A DNA stretch of 64,000 bases from Zantedeschia hybrid cultivar. Lineage: Eukaryota > Streptophyta > Magnoliopsida > Alismatales > Araceae. The notes below the pieces were generated by a model. The model ran no database searches, was not told the origin of the DNA, and saw only the letters and a list, made by a program, of their open reading frames with translations. Below are positions 48,201-63,456 of the stretch, one piece after another. Positions within the stretch are counted from its first letter, which is position 1. Each line of letters begins with the position of its first letter. The DNA lies in assembly GCA_030544215.1 (NCBI GenBank), contig JARZZO010000003.1, positions 17,989,879-18,053,878 of the forward strand. The letters run 5' to 3'. The translations under genes and the position numbers were made by a program.

Positions 48201-48368
48201 GATAGTTAGATGTAGATATATTATATACACATATATCGTATATAATAGTAAGGTCATTTCATTGTGGTCTAAAGGTCATAGATTCAAAATTGAAAACTGA
48301 TCTCTTTATAGAAGGGTCTTACTCAAAATTTAAATTAAATTATACTTAAATATATTTTTATCATATTA

Positions 48369-50257
48369 CTAGTTCTAAACCCGTGCGGTGCATGATATTT
48401 GTTTGAATTTGTTTAAAAAAATTTAAATTTAATTTTAAGATAAAAAAATTCATATTGATTTAAATAACTTTATTTTAATACAAAAATTAAAAATATGTAT
48501 TAATACATGCATAATACTATTAATTAAATTTATTTGTCATATTAGTATTTTTAAATCACCTAAATAAAATTACTAATCTAAAAAACATTCATGTGATAAA
48601 TTTAATATAACCAACATCATTGTTCAGTAAAGTTTTCAACTTAATATAGTTCAAATTTAAATACAACAAAAATGGCAAATTATGGATACTTAAGAATATA
48701 TATTTAAAAAGTATACTTTAGATTAATATTTTTCCTTAAATATTTAATATGATAATTATATCTTAATTAAAATACAGTTACAAGATAAAATTAATTCTTT
48801 AACTATTATATAATTAATATGATAATTAAATTAACTTGCTTCAAATACAGATACTCGTGATTGTTAATATGTTAATTGAAGATGAGATTTACATAAAGTA
48901 AAATTGACTATTTTCTGTCTCATCATTTTAAAATTATTTAAATTTTGTGATTAAAATGACAAATTTATGATATTAAGACTTTTTTGATACTTGAGAATGT
49001 ATTTATTTTGGTATAAAAATTTTTGATAATAAATTCACATGTTTCAAACGTAAATAATCATTTTAAAAGAGAAATGATAAAATTTCAACTAAAATGACAA
49101 ATTCTTGATACTAAAGAATAACTGAATCAAAAAGGAACAATGGTTGCAAGAACAGTTGAAATAGCATATATATTCTTGTGTATGAATAACGTATAAAGGT
49201 TAAAAACCTCAAGATTTAATCATGATGTAAATATAGAAGTCATTTTTCAAAATTCACAACCATTACATTTTATTGATATTTAAAATTTTGAGGTTGTTGC
49301 TCAAAAGTAGAATCGACTATTTTCTATCCGATCATTTTAAAATTAATGATATTAAAAATTTTCAGCTAAAATGATAAATTTATGATATTTAAGTATTTTT
49401 TGGATACTTAAGAATACATTTATTTTCAGCTAAAATGACAAATTCTTGATACTTAACAATATATACTTAAAAAGTATACTTTACATTAATATTTTGCAAC
49501 ATTCAACTATACTTTAGAAAGCTATAATACATTTTAGTTATTAACTAATTAATATATTTATTATATTATATAATTAAACATTAATGACTAAACAATTTAA
49601 GTGACAAATTCATGATATTTAAATTTTTTTGATACTTAACGATATATTTCAAAATAGTAAATTCATTTAAATATTTATTTTGATATAAAATTTTATAATA
49701 AATTCACTTTTATTTATTGTTTTAATGTTTTAACTATCAATTGATATTTATTGTCAATATCAATATACTTTCAACGTGGTTAAATATATATTTTGATGCA
49801 ATCTTTTTATGAAGCATAAATTCATGATATTTAAGTAGTTTTTAAAGAATATAATAGATAAATTCACTTTTATTCATTGCTTTAATATTTTGATTATTCA
49901 TTAATGTTCGTCATAGATATATGAATTGAGGGTGAGATTTATATATAGGAACTGACTATTTTCTGTCTAATCGTTTTAAAGGAAATATTTCAAAATTTAA
50001 ATTAAAATTAACATTTCAAATCACTTAAATATTTAAGATAGTAATTATATGTTAATTATTAATTAACTAAAATACTCATAAAAGGTATAATCTTTTAAAT
50101 GATTACATGATTAATATGTTAATGACATTTTAATCATATTTTGACCAAATTGTTCAGGGAAAATTCTTAAAACATCTAAATATGTAATTTAAAAACAATG
50201 GCTTCTCTAGTTAGTTGGCAATTTCTTAATATAGTGCCCTTGGACTCCATTAATCAT
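48369..50257. repeat. AT-rich block with recurring core, copy 2
   Basis: Partner of 16012-17900; no difference noticed by eye. Confidence 0.65.
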
Positions 50258-51214
50258 GATTTAATTGCTAAAAATGTAAGTCCAAAATTCAAACCCATCA
50301 GGGTTACTAATTTTTTCTTCTGCATCGTTATTATTAATTTCTTCTCTCCCACTCTTCCGGCCCACTAAGTACTCCTATTTCCTCTCCTCCCCCCATTAAT
50401 TACTTAATAATTAAGGAGATCACGTAATCTTCAGAGAGAGACATTTGGAAATAGGAAAGATTGCATTAAGTTTGGCCTTCTCTCCTAATAATTACTCCTA
50501 TTCCACCTCATTAATTATCCAGTAATCAAGAAAATCACGTACTCTCCCATTGAAAGAATTTAAGAATAAGAAAAGTATATAGAGACATATGAACCCCTAT
50601 ATTTTCCTTGTAATAGAGACATAAGTATACACAAATCCATTCTGTCTACTTAGGTGATAATTTTAGATATAAATTGATTTTTCAGTATATACAAATCCAT
50701 TCTACCTACTTAGGTGATAATTTTAGATATAAGTTAATTTTTCAGAAAAATAATCTCACAGACTTGAAGACAATCGCATAAGTCGTGCACATCTATGACC
50801 GAACAACAGGGGGTCTGACTCAGCTAATCCCCAAGTTCTCCTTGGTGGGTTTGTGTGAGGACTGTGTCAGCTCAACACATCAGCATCAGCTCTGCCATCA
50901 TTCCCTAAATAGAAACTCTAACTTGGTGAAAGCCAAAATATTCTTTTTTTTTTCAAGACTGAATTTTAGGACGGACGGCCTCGCATGTTTTCACGTAGAC
51001 TCAACAATTTAAAATTTTGAATTTCAATGAACAGCAAAAACATTCTTAATGGACTGAGTATAATAATAATTTGTGATTAAAAAAGTATTTTAAATTGCTA
51101 ACACATGGAAATGTGTGAGACAGATCTAAAACATAAGAAAAAATGGTGCAGGCACCACGTGAGGTACAGATTCTTCGCCGTTCAACACTGAAAAAATATA
51201 AAATCGACATCGGC

Positions 51215-51288
51215 TTCCGTTCCGGGATTTGAACCCGGGTCCGTCTGGGTGAAAGCCAGATATCATAGCCGGAGTAGACGACAACGGA
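51215..51288 (-). pseudogene. tRNA-Glu(UUC)-like relic A, copy 2
   Basis: Identical to 18858-18931. Confidence 0.75.
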
Positions 51289-51695
51289 TTGATGTCTAGA
51301 AGATGCTGGATCATTATTTCCTACTTTTTTTCTCTCTCGCACGCACGCTCACACACACACACATCTTAGCAAACATGATATAGTCATTATGTATTCTTGT
51401 CTACTCTATATAAGTGGTGCAAAATGTGGGATCAGTTCTAACATGGATCAATGTCAAATATTTACTCCAAAAATATACATGCAAACACGAGATATTTCCT
51501 CTGCTTAGGACTTATCCTTTGTACTGAAGTAGTTACGAACATACCTGATACTACTGTTTCTGTTATCATGTGTGTTACGAACACACATGATATTAATGAA
51601 GTAATTACTCCTATTCCTCCTCATTAGTTATCCAGAAGGAAATCACGAACTCATTACCTGTATACACAACTGCTTATTAGCTGAGCCCGTAGCCA

Positions 51696-52112
51696 TCATA
51701 CTGATGGAGTGGCGGAGGATGCGGGGGCGGAGGCGGACGTGGAGGGGATCTCCGAAGTCGGTGCGGAGGGGGACGCGGAGGGGATCTCCGATGACGGTGC
51801 GGAGGCGGAGGCGGACGCGGATGACGGTGCGGAGGCGGACGCGGATGATGATGCGGAGGGGATCTCCGAAGTCGGTGCGGAGGGGGACGCGGAGGGGATC
51901 TCCGAAGTCGGTGCGGAGGCGGACGCGGATGACGGTGCGGAGGCGGACGCGGACGCAGATGATGATGCGGAGGCGGACGCGGATGACGGTGCGGAGGCGG
52001 ACGCGGATTGTACCATCGGCGCCGGCAGAGGCGCCGGAAGCACGAGCCTACCAGGGTTTATAGTTCTTCTGTCATTCCATGGGAAAGGATGCTTAGGCTT
52101 ACGCTTGGGCAT
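51696..52112 (-). CDS. Ser/Ala-rich hypothetical protein, copy 2
   Basis: Same 138-residue ORF, leader and ATAAAAG box (52208-52214) as at 19339-19755. The minisatellite at 51702-52007 has not changed. Identity of such an unstable array is the strongest local sign of how young (or how artificial) the duplication is. Confidence 0.45.
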   Translation of the reverse strand: MPKRKPKHPFPWNDRRTINPGRLVLPAPLPAPMVQSASASAPSSASASASSSASASASAPSSASASAPTSEIPSASPSAPTSEIPSASSSASASAPSSASASASAPSSEIPSASPSAPTSEIPSTSASAPASSATPSV

Positions 52113-52540
52113 CGCAGAGGAGGAGAGAGGAACTGGTTAGAGAGTGAGGCGGGGAGAAGGAGAAGAGAGGCGGGAAGAAGGAGACTGGCCAGAGGAAGCA
52201 CTGATGGCTTTTATGGCACCGCCGTTCGGCGTGGGCGTGGGCGTGGGAAGAGGGTAGCAGAGGAAACTGGGCGGGAAAATAGGCTAGGCGTGGGAGAGGG
52301 GAGAGGTGTGTGTGAGAGGTGTGACCGTGGGGCTTGTGGGCCATTCTGTTGATTAATCGTACAAAGTTTGGGAAATTGCTGCAGCATTTGGTAAATGAGA
52401 TAAGGTCATGACTCAGCTAACCCCAGTTCAGCGGGTAATTGATCTCCCCAAGTTCTCCTAGGTGCACAGGCACCACGTTTTCAAAATAAGGTACAGATTC
52501 TGCATCGTTCAAAACTGAAAAAATATTAACTGAGAACGCT

Positions 52541-52614
52541 TCTCGTAGCCGGGATTTAAACCCGGGTCGCCTGGATGAAAACCAAGTATGTTAACCGGAC
52601 TGGACGTCAACGGA
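52541..52614 (-). pseudogene. tRNA-Glu(UUC)-like relic B, copy 2
   Basis: Identical to 20184-20257. Confidence 0.75.
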
Positions 52615-53826
52615 TTGGTGAGTCGAAGGGAGTACACTTATACACTTTCCTTTCCACCCTTTCTATCTCATCTTAGCTGTTGGACTACATGAATTTTGAT
52701 GTATGTAACAATTCTGTGGCATAATAATCTAAGATCTTTTGTATATGTATTTCACGTCTGTTCAAAGTATTGAAACATCTGTATGTAACCACTTGGAATA
52801 TGTAGTCCCTGGAAGAAGGTAGCTATTACGTTTTAAGCATATAGTTATTGGAAAAGGAAGGCTATTACATTTTAAACATGATATTTCATGATAGAATATT
52901 AAGTCATTATGTATTCTTGTCTACTCTATATAAGTGGTGCAAAATGTGGGATCAGTTCTAGCATGGGTCAATGTCAAATATTTACTCCAAAATCTACATG
53001 CAAACATGAGAGAATATTTCCTCTGCTTAGGACTTAATTAATGCCGGTGCCTTTGTACTGAAGTAGTTACGAACACACATGATACTACTGTTTCTGTTAT
53101 CTTATTGCTGCCACCTATCCCAGAGCAGGTAAAATTTATGTAAGGGCTATTCGTAATCTTCCCTTTCTTCATTGTATTCTTTCTGGTATTAACAGGAAAT
53201 TTAGTAAACAACTTGGAGCTTTAGTACGACACGGTAAATGCTATTTTTATTGGGCTGATCTTAAGGAGATGAACTGGGCCCTTATTGGATTTGGTTGATG
53301 GCCCCTTAGGGGTTTAGGAAAACTATTTATTTCTTCAGGAAAGGAAAATTTTTCTTTCCGGACTGAAGACCATTCTGAGAATCAAAAAACATAATTATCT
53401 GTGGTTAGGGGTTATTCAGAAGAGTCAAAGCTCATGTGGGTGGTTAATGTGAAATATAAACCATTCCTTGGAGAGGGAGAGAAGCTTGATTTTTTTCATG
53501 GCAAGAAAATTTTCGAAGTAGGAAAATTTTTGCGATAATTTTCATAACTAGGGAGTAAAAAGTTCTCTGTTTATTTTTTCAAACTCCTAATCCAAAGGAA
53601 ACTAATTTTTCCGGAAAGTAAACTTTTTTACTTTTATTATTAATTTAATTGTATTTTAATAGATATTGAAATATTTGTAAAATCACTTAAATCTCTCATT
53701 AGCGTTTCCAAACGCTGCCCAAACGTTGTCATCCGAGTTTTCGCTACATGGGCAGTTGTGCTCCATTCCGATGGCGTCGCGCAGAGGTAAGAGCACGAGA
53801 GGGAGGGTTTTCTTGATGGCGGGAGG

Positions 53827-56548
53827 ATGGCAAGGACCCTTCTCCTGCTGACGCCTTGCAGGGCTCTATCCACCTCCTCCTCCCCCATGCTCATGCGCAA
53901 GGTTCTCGCCTCCATCGCCCGTTCCCATCCCCTACCCAGAGCCATCCCCGTCCAGCTCTCCAGGCCCCCCTAGGGCGAACTCTGGGTGCCGTCTCATGGC
54001 GTCCTCCTGCAGAACCGAGGGCTCCCGAAGGGGTCCCTACGTCCCGTTGCGCTCCGCCATGGCGGACAAGGTTGGTGTTCACGTCTTTCGGCTTTTCTTG
54101 TCTTTTTAGCTTCATTCGAGAGCGCATCGGAAGCACTGTGTGATCTCAAGGTCGCCAACTTTCGTGGTCTTTTTGGTGCTTCTCGGGTGAAGGAGGATTT
54201 TTGTTGCATTTAGAGAGCAATTTTATGCCGTTGGACTTCCACTTTCCGATGAGCTGGAGGCTCAATTTCTAATGGAAGGATATTTCAAACATTCTTCCCA
54301 GTTAATCTGTGTGTTCATCGTAAGACAACGTGCACAAAAGCAAGCGAATCTTGTTTAAGTTATTGTCGGTGCGTAGGATCACATCTACATGACTCTAATG
54401 GATGGCACTTTGACGTTACCATGATTTCTGTTCATATTTAGTTGGATGCCTATCTGGATGGGGATATATCGTCTTTTGAGAAGATGATTAGTGGAACTTT
54501 GGCATAGCTCATTTAGGTGATAAATCAATCAATAATTTAGGGCCACTTGCTTCATTGACTTAGGGTGCCTTTCGTTTTACAAATCTTTCCGATCTTATTA
54601 TGAGTTGTGTCTTAAAAGTCCTTATGCCTTTCCAATCTTGGAAGATGTTCTCAATGTTTACAATTACTTTCTTGATTCAACTTTTATTTTCTGTCCTCCT
54701 TACTTGACATCGTTTACGTCTTTATTTTGACACAACTTTTTCCTTCTTTCGATCAAAAAGGATAATAAAGATAACAACTAAATATTATTTGGCTGAGGGT
54801 GTAGTTGAAAGTAAATGTTTTAGAGCTTCCCTATTTTTAGAATTTAGTATGGAAGTAGCACTTCTTCGCCAGATGTAGAGTTGAAAATACTCTACCTAGA
54901 TTTGAGAGGGTTTTGTAGACAACTAGGGTTCAAACTGGGAAACTTGGAGACAAGGCATTTATAGGGTGAAGGGAAATAGATTCTAGGACTGATGATGCAA
55001 TGTCTCCTTGAGAAGAGATTCCCCATATTGTATGGTACATTTTATGGCTTTAATGGGGATCAGAGAAAGATAGCAACTTTACAGCCAGTTCAGCTAATCC
55101 TCATACTGCAGATCGAAGATTGAGGCAACCCATGACTTCACAGCTTTGGACTCCAAAGGTGAAGATTTTGGTTTGGAGGATTTCACATGGAAGACTTTCT
55201 ACAAGTGAGATAGCCTAGCTCAATTTGAGATTAGGATGACCTGCTGCTTGTGTGGGGAGTGGGAGGGGACCTCTGATCATTTATTCGTTGATTGCTCCTC
55301 CTCTCAGGAGCTATGGCTGCAAGTTTCTGGAAGGTGGGCTACTACTTTCTTCCCGACATGATGGTAAAGCTGATCTCAGAATGGAATGGTACTGAAAGCG
55401 GATTCTCAAGAGTTGACCAAAAGGTTTGATGGTTCATTTTGCATGCAAACCCATAAGCCTTTATCCTCTCTCTTTTTTTGTTGGGGGGGTGGGGGGGTGG
55501 GGTTGGACTTTTGTTGGACTGGGGGGATATCTATTTTCACTTACGAGTGTAGAGTCTTGGTTGGACTCAGTGACTCGTAGTTGTGTCGCATGATATGCTT
55601 CGAGTCAATAATTCCAAATCATATGCCGTTGATCACATACGTCAAAAATAGATCAACTAATCCTAACCAATTTCTATAACAATTTGATTACTTTTGAAGT
55701 GGGGAAAAGTGATCTTGTCAGCCTTCAGAAGGTGTACAGTACTATGGTGTGGAACTGTGGATGAATGCCTTTAGCAACCTCCTTTCAAAATTTGTGTATC
55801 ATTTCCTTGTAAAACTGGCATTGGATAGCTTGGAAAATTAGTTCACTTGCGCTCTGATGTTCAGGAGGAATTTGAATGGTAGGAAAGTAGAAGAATTCTG
55901 TTAACTAATTTCTGGGATTAACCAAACTGATCCAGTGATGATGAGGTGATAGGAAGCTGTGGAAATTGAATACTGAAGGCGAGTTCTCTACCAAGTGCAC
56001 TGTGAAGACAGTACTCATGGTTTTAATAATCAGCAGAATAAGATTGGAATTGGCTAATCCAGTTGGATTTTGACACTCCGATCCGAATTCCATAATTTAT
56101 GGGCAACATGGAGAGTGAAATAATAGAACGTCCAGAGATACGCTCAGTGAGGACCTATATATATGAGTAATGCTATGGTACGGTGAAGGAAGTTGGTGCG
56201 GTTTAACCGCACATCTCTTTTTCACCAAATTATTTTTTGTTGGGCGCCAAAATTCATGGGAGGGGTGGGGATCTGAGGAGAGGAAGAGAGAAAAACTAAA
56301 AAACTACAAATAAAAAATAGATGTCCGATCAAAAGATTGGACGGCAGCTGTTCCGCACGGCGGGACTGTTCCACGCGGAACAGTTCCGCCGCACGGAACA
56401 GCTCCGCACGAGAACTGTTCAACAAAGTATTACTTTTTTTTTTTTTTTTTCCGTTCGTCCGATTGAAATCCGATGATTCATATTGAAGTACGGTAAAACC
56501 GCACCAACCATCTCAACCGTATACTAGCATTTGTATATATATATATAT

Positions 56549-56594
<46 letters not shown>

Positions 56595-58838
56595 TAGTAC
56601 TGTATGGCCAGCCCACGTGGTGCGGTCTGGCTGTACAGATTAAGTGGAGCCCTCCGATGACATGCAATGGATGTTATAAAAAGGTCAAAAAAAATGGGAA
56701 CATTGCATGGCGCCGGCGGTGCCCCTAAGTTGACATGTCAAATTAATTAATGTTTCTTTTTTATTTTTGTTGATTGGAGGCATTCAAATAGCTGTTTTGG
56801 TGAATGAGTTAGAAAATCATAACATGTGCCATTTTCTCTGATAATGTTTCTTTTTTGTTGTGGTTGATTAGTGGTATACAAATAGCTCTCCTGGCGAATG
56901 AGTTAGAAAATCAGACATATGCCATTTTCTCTGATTATTATACGTGAAGAAACCAGGTCTGCATTTGTTTAGATTTCAAGTTGCTAGTCCTAGCTAAGGC
57001 CAGAGGAATTGATGCCTCAGTAGGAAGGAGACAAAGAAGTGACTTTGTCTTGGAATCATTAATTAACATGTTTTGGGTGTAGGGACATGAAGAAATGATT
57101 TTGTGTCGATGCAGAAGTGGCATGAACCCAAGAAATTAAGAAGCCATTGATCTTTACACCTATAATTCTGGACAAAAAGGAAAAGGAGCTTTCCCTTCTA
57201 CTGCCTCCCCTTCCTTTTTGATGTCCTGACCCACAGTGACGACTCAATCCTGATTTTGCTTCGATATAAAACCATGGATTAAAAACTCGGATTGGACCGT
57301 CCGATCCAACCACTTAAACCTCTAACCGGACCGGCATCCGGGTCTGGAAGTGATGGAGACCACTTTTGCTGCATGGACCGTCTAAACCTGCAAAAACTGC
57401 TCACCCACCATCAACCCGTGTAACCCACGAAGACTATCTTGACCTGGCCCACTCCCACTGCAAGTCTGCAAGGGAAGTCCATCCGCCACTTCTCAGATGC
57501 CTCAATTGTATCCTGGTTCTCTCCGGTTCCCAAACAGCACACAGCAGAGGCTTCTCCTTCTCCAATGGCTCTGCTTCCCCAGTGCCCAATGCAGACTCCT
57601 CCAATGAATCGTCTCTCCCTCCTTCTCAACGTAGCACATAAGAGAGAAATTATTACCAACTTATAAATATATTTGGTGTTTGTTTAATTAATTTAAAGTT
57701 TAAAATTATCTATTTATTTTGTCTACATAATATTTATTTTTACATAAAATACACAGAAATCTGGATTAGCGGCTTGACCCAACGGTTGAACCTTTGACCC
57801 ATGACCCAGAAGTCTCAACGGTTCAGTTTTTAAAACCATGTATTATAGCGTTCTTCATCTGTTTCATGTTTCCTGTCTGTATCTCATTTCAGTAAATAGA
57901 AGGCTATAATTTTATTATAAAGCTTCACTATAATTTATTAGCCTTGTAGGCTTCTTTTGCATCAGAAATGTAGTGTGGTATTGTAATAAAAGGCAGAGGG
58001 ACAATTGGAAAATGTGAATGATGTTATATATTTCTTCAACATCTGCAACTTCCCAGTTTATATGATTATGTTCACTTCCTTGTTAGGATGAATTGTTCAG
58101 AGGGCTTGAAGCTGCAATAGGTTCATCTTTCAGTTCATAGTCTTTATCACCACCTACAAAACCTCTGATCATTGTCATCAGTGGACCAAGTGGAGTTTGG
58201 CAAAGATGCTGTCATCAAGGTACTAGTGTTGACCAGCTGTTACATGCTTTCGGTTATTATTCCCCAGGTCTCTTGCATTGGCAATGTTTTCTTTCATTAA
58301 TGATTTCATTGTTGATTTAGAGAATGGTGTTTGATTTAGTTTGGAGTTTATGCATTTTCATGTCAATCAAGAGAGAATGATTGTCTACATTTCTAGTTGA
58401 AAGGGCTATAGCTCTCTTTTGTTCAGCAGGGCCAGGGTCCACAATTCAGTGACTGATGCAGCAATATGATTTGTTCTAGACAGGGTATCGTAGGTCAATG
58501 GTCAATAATCATTTATTTATTTATTTTGTCAACCCTTTATTTGAGTATATGTGAACTATTGTCTTGTCCTATGGTGACATCTAACATGAAACTGTAACCT
58601 TTTATTCGGGGTCATGTACGCTTCTCTAATATACCATGGCATTTTCAGTGCTTTCAAACTCTGCTTCAGATATTCGCCATTAATTGAAGTAATGGTGCTT
58701 TCTTACTTGTTCCATAGAGGCTACAAGAGGTTCGTGAGGGAATCCATTTTGTTGTTGCTACTTTGTTACGAAGGAGGAGTTTCTTTCTATGGTTGAAAGG
58801 AATGAACTTTTGGAATATGCTCTTGTCCAGAAAAAAGG
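53827..58838 (+). pseudogene. Guanylate kinase (GK3-like) pseudogene, copy 2
   Basis: Exons 53827-54070, 58087-58219 and 58718-about 58838. They carry the same frameshifts, stop and exon-3 deletion as copy 1, so all inactivating changes predate the duplication. The first intron holds the LINE (55107-55347), MITE (56169-56531) and TIR element (57266-57847); five substitutions (22024, 24018, 24356, 24802, 25117 in copy-1 numbering) fall in it. Confidence 0.85.
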
Positions 58839-59026
58839 TAGATGAACTATAGAACGGTTGTGAAAACACAGTTGCGGGATGCACAATAAATCATATAAAA
58901 GTTTGTACAATGAGCAACATGAAGTTGTCAATAGAATGAATTCGCTTGCTCTACAAAAATGCCGAACCATAAATTCAAGACTAGTTGACACTTGAGATCT
59001 CCATCTGACGCAGTATCATTAACCCG

Positions 59027-60401
59027 TTACTCATGCCATCTGAGATCTCCAGGTGACACTCGAGACCAATGGAGGTCAATCCAAGCACTAAATGGCAACC
59101 GTCTGATCATCTCATTCGCATCTGTCATCGAACCTTCGAACGAGTAATTCACACAGTTTTCTTCTTGATCAAGTATATTGAAAAAGATCATGTTTTCCAT
59201 ACTTGCAGTGGGCGCCCTAGTAGAAAGAGACCACGACTCACAGACAAACAGAGTTTGATCACCCAAGCTTGTCAGGGACACCAATTGATTATTACGAGTA
59301 TCTACCTTGAAAGCTTCAACTGACCCTTCGAGTCGCGTTCTGAACACTAGAATAAGCTCTCCATTCAGCTCTGCCAAATATGAACTGTAGGCAGTATCCT
59401 TAACCCACTCTGGCAATTCCAGGACAGTCCAAGTATCATCTTCTACACCGATTCCTCTGAGATGTCCACCTACTGACAAATAGTAGAAACGTTGAGAATG
59501 ACAGAGAAGATGTGTTAGAGGCCCCACTAATGGGATGTTGTGAGTCATGACACGCTGCTTCCACTGCTTATCACCTCGTTTACATGACGACAGCCGGATG
59601 GTCTCTATGTTATCCCCACAAAAGACAAGTGCGGTGACCGCACAGGTTGGTGATGCCGGGGAGCCTGAGAACGAATAGCCCCAAGAGACGTCGCTTGTAT
59701 TAGGGACCAGTACTAGCGGCGGGAGTTGTATCCTTGCCCTTGTTAAGGGGTTTAGAAAGAACACTGTGACGCCATCTCCTTGGCATTTATATTGGGACAT
59801 GAGCAGCCAACCCTCCCTACACGAACATATTACGGCACCTGACAAGTCTGGCATCTGGATGGAGTGCGTCATCTTGAGAAATGGATCAATGAGCTTGACA
59901 CACGATGCTGCTTCGTCGATGCTCGCAAGACACGGTGATCCGTAACGCAACCCATTGTGTGGGAGAATGGAATGGATGGTCGAGTGCCACTTCTTACAAA
60001 CACGAGCCATGGTGTAACGGTCGATGAAAGGAAAAGGACGCATGATCAGCTCCATGATATCATGTGGAGGGTCAGACCAACGGTCCTCATAATCACATGC
60101 AAGCACACACTTACCTGTAATAATATTCAGTTTTAAAACATCAGTTGTAAGGGAAAAAAAATTGATTAATATTGGAAACAAAATTGATTAATATTGAGAA
60201 CAGTTTTTAAATTTACCTCTGTTATAAAACAGTTTTTAAAAGTCAAGTATTCAATCCGAAAAGGAATTCTTAATAATCAGAAGAAACAAACCAAAAAGAA
60301 AAGAAAACCAAAGACAAGCGAACGTATATACTGCCATGGTGCTGCTCTTCATTATTTTGTTGGTTTTCAGCTTCTTTCTTCCTCATCATCCTTGTGCTCA
60401 T
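59027..60401 (-). CDS. F-box/DUF295 protein, copy 2
   Basis: Exon 1 60401-60332, exon 2 60114-59027. One substitution (copy-1 27548 G, copy-2 59899 C) changes Leu to Val at residue 96 of the spliced 385-residue product, between the F-box and the propeller-like middle. This is conservative and unlikely to matter. Splice sites, TATA box (60808-60814) and leader are unchanged, so both copies should be expressible. Confidence 0.85.
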
Positions 60402-62840
60402 CGCTGAGTTTGCTCTATGCTGAACTCTCTCTCCCCCTCTTTGTCTCTCCCACCGCCGACCGGCGCTTCGCAACAGCAGCAGTAGAACTGTCACCGGCCT
60501 GCACCACCGCAGCTGCCGTGGCAGCCCACACCACCGGCACAGTCTGCTGCGCTGCCGTAGCGGCACCACCGCAGCAGCAGCACTACCGCTTGTCCTCGTA
60601 CTCCGGTGAGTTCCGCGCCTCCTCCTAGCTCTGATACCACAGGAACCCAGCAACCACCCCCCTAAAAAAGGAAAAAAATCCGAGTTTGATCCCTAATCGG
60701 AAACCCTAGTCCAAGCCCTGGACTCCTACTTCGGCTAGGGACGCAAGTCGGATCAGAATACCCGGGATCGGATCCGGATTCTCCGCGATCCTTCCCTCAT
60801 CCGGATCTTATATATGTCGTCTCGTACGAAACCTGTGCCGGTGCTCCGGTCGGTTCCTCTCGAAACCGTAGTCTTCGCCCCTCTTCTTTCTGCTTCTCTC
60901 GGAGCGAACCCTGCGGGCTGCGGCAGTAGCAGCGCCGCCACGAGGAAGTCGCCGGAAGCAGCGCCGCCACGAGGACGGTCGACGGAGGCAGCGCCACCAC
61001 GAGGACGGTCGCTGGTAGTGGCGCCATCTCCTTCTCTCTCCACCCGCAGCCCCACCACGAGCATCATTGCCGGCAGCAACACCGCCACGGCCCACGAGCA
61101 TCATCGTCGGCAGCAATACCACCACATGGAGGTCCAATCTGCTCTTCCTTATCCTTCTCTCTCCACCTGTTTCCCTCCTCACTTTTTTCTGCTTGGCCCA
61201 CGCTCGTGATTGCAACGATCTGAACCATCACCCTCCATGAGAAGCATCATGTCCTTGGTTGACTGGTTTTATGGCATGTAGAAGGTCAGATGCTCGATTT
61301 CTCCTTCACGTTTCATTTTTTTTTCCTTCTTACCTCAATCTTGTTCCTTGCTTGGTTTTTTTCTAAGATTAAGTTCTTTTATAAGCAAGATGTTTTTCTA
61401 GGGTCACCTTTTTTTTTCTGAAGAATTTAATACTTTTTATGCATGATTTCACGGACAATATCTATATGTCAATTTCTTCTTCTTTTTTCCCTGTGTGAAT
61501 AGATTGCTTCAGCACCAGTCGACCCAATATCCAATATCAGAAGAATTGAGCATTGATAAAATCAAGTTGACGCTTTCGACTTGGGAGGCCATCACGTTGC
61601 ACATCAAGTCTCGAAGCTTACTGTGACAAGGTCCTTTTTCTCTCTTCTCTAGTTACGATGATGTGTGGTATCCCTTCTATTGCGAATGCTCCTATAGATG
61701 TATTTTTCGTATAACGTTGCCTTGGGTAGATGTGAATTTCAATCTGATTATTATTTGTTTGGCATGGAATCATGAGGTAATGTCCAATGTTGACCTTGTT
61801 TGACAATACATTTATTCTTCTAGTTATCAGTTCACTTCAAATTTCTGACAGGGGTATCTATCACCAGTATGTTTAGTTATGCCTTGGCTTGCGATTATGA
61901 TGCATTGAAGGCCCCTCTAATTGGTAAGAGTAAGGATGTTGTATATTTGTGGAAGCTTTCCCAAAAAATTAGCATGAAAATTCATGTCCTTTTTTATGTA
62001 TCCTCTTCTATCATGACATTAACTAATCTACTTTCCTATTTCTCTTTCTTTTAGTTATTCTGTTAACTATGGTCTAGTGTTGTTTTTTTTCCTTTTTTCT
62101 TGTGTGTGTGTGTATAGTCTAGCACATGCTTACAGCCGCATTGAGTTGCAAGATCAAACGCATTAGGGATGATTTGCAGTCTTCGGTGATAAGTTTCTGT
62201 CATGAAAGATTTGATTTAGCTGCTAATGTTCAATTTTTGACACCTTATATGTTGTTGAGTAATACTTGCCGCACCATCTGCAGTTGCAGCAGCCATGCAG
62301 CGGGCAGCACCAATGACCTAATACAATTTTTTTAAAGAGAAATGTTCTAACTTGGGGCTCACTTGACTGTGCTTCCAAGCCGTCCATCTTGGATCGGATG
62401 GCACTAGTCTTGTAAAACTTTCAGGTCATGAATTCATAAGGATTTCATGATTCAAATTGTCCTAAGATGATATGTCCTTGTGTCTCGTTATGTCATCCGA
62501 TTCCTTTGGTATGTTTGCACCATTTTTGTACTGATTATGTTATTCAAGTGATGTTGGAGACGTCCAATCTGGCTAACTATGATCTAGTATTTGCTAGTCA
62601 TTGTTAACATTAGTTAAAATAATTAAGAACTACATTTGCTTAAAATAATTAAGAACTACATTATGTCATCTGGTTCTTGCTTGGGCGAGGAACTTCTGTC
62701 CCTTGGGTTCCTTGTCGTCATAAGGCTGTCATGATCATCTATCGAGGAGGAGGACTGATAATTTCCCCTTGCTTGCAGGCGTAGGCAAGTGCTCTTCATG
62801 GTCTGTTTCTCTTTAATTTGTTGCTAGCTAGCTGCAAGGT

Positions 62841-63374
62841 GAGAGTGTGTGGAGAGAGAGAGAGAGAATGTCCATGTCTAACTGTCTATGTGTACATAGT
62901 CGCACGTGTGCTCACACACCCACACACATATATATATAGAGAGAGGAGTGTGTGAGATAGAGGGCTTCGGCCCCTATGTGTGTCCTGTGCACTGTGTACG
63001 CAGTCGCACAGAGAGAGGAAGAGGGAGGGAGAGAGAGATTGAAACCAAGGGCTTCGACCCCCGTGTGTGTCATGTGCACTGTGTACGTAGTCACAGAGAG
63101 AGACAGAGAGAGAGAGAGAGAAGAGTGGTCTTACATAGAGGGTTTTGGCCCTATTTGTGTGTGCAATGTGTATGTAGAGAGAGAGAGACTGGAGTGTGTG
63201 TGAGAGTGAGATAAGATGGGGCTTTGACCCTTATCTTTGTGAGAGAGAAGGTAGAGCTCAAGGACTCGGGTCTAAGAGAGAGAGAGAGAGCACTAAGAGC
63301 CTAAGAGAGAGGGAGGGAGGGGGCTTGGCCGGTCGAACCCTAGAGAGACAGAGAGAGAAGGGGGGAGGGGCCTA

Positions 63375-63406
<32 letters not shown>

Positions 63407-63456
63407 AAGGGAGGGGCGTCGGCCTTGTTGGGGGGGGGGGGAGAGAGAGAGAGATA
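62841..63456. repeat. GA-rich minisatellite, copy 2
   Basis: Partner of 30490-31105; differs by the substitution at 63360 (G against C at 31009). Confidence 0.75.
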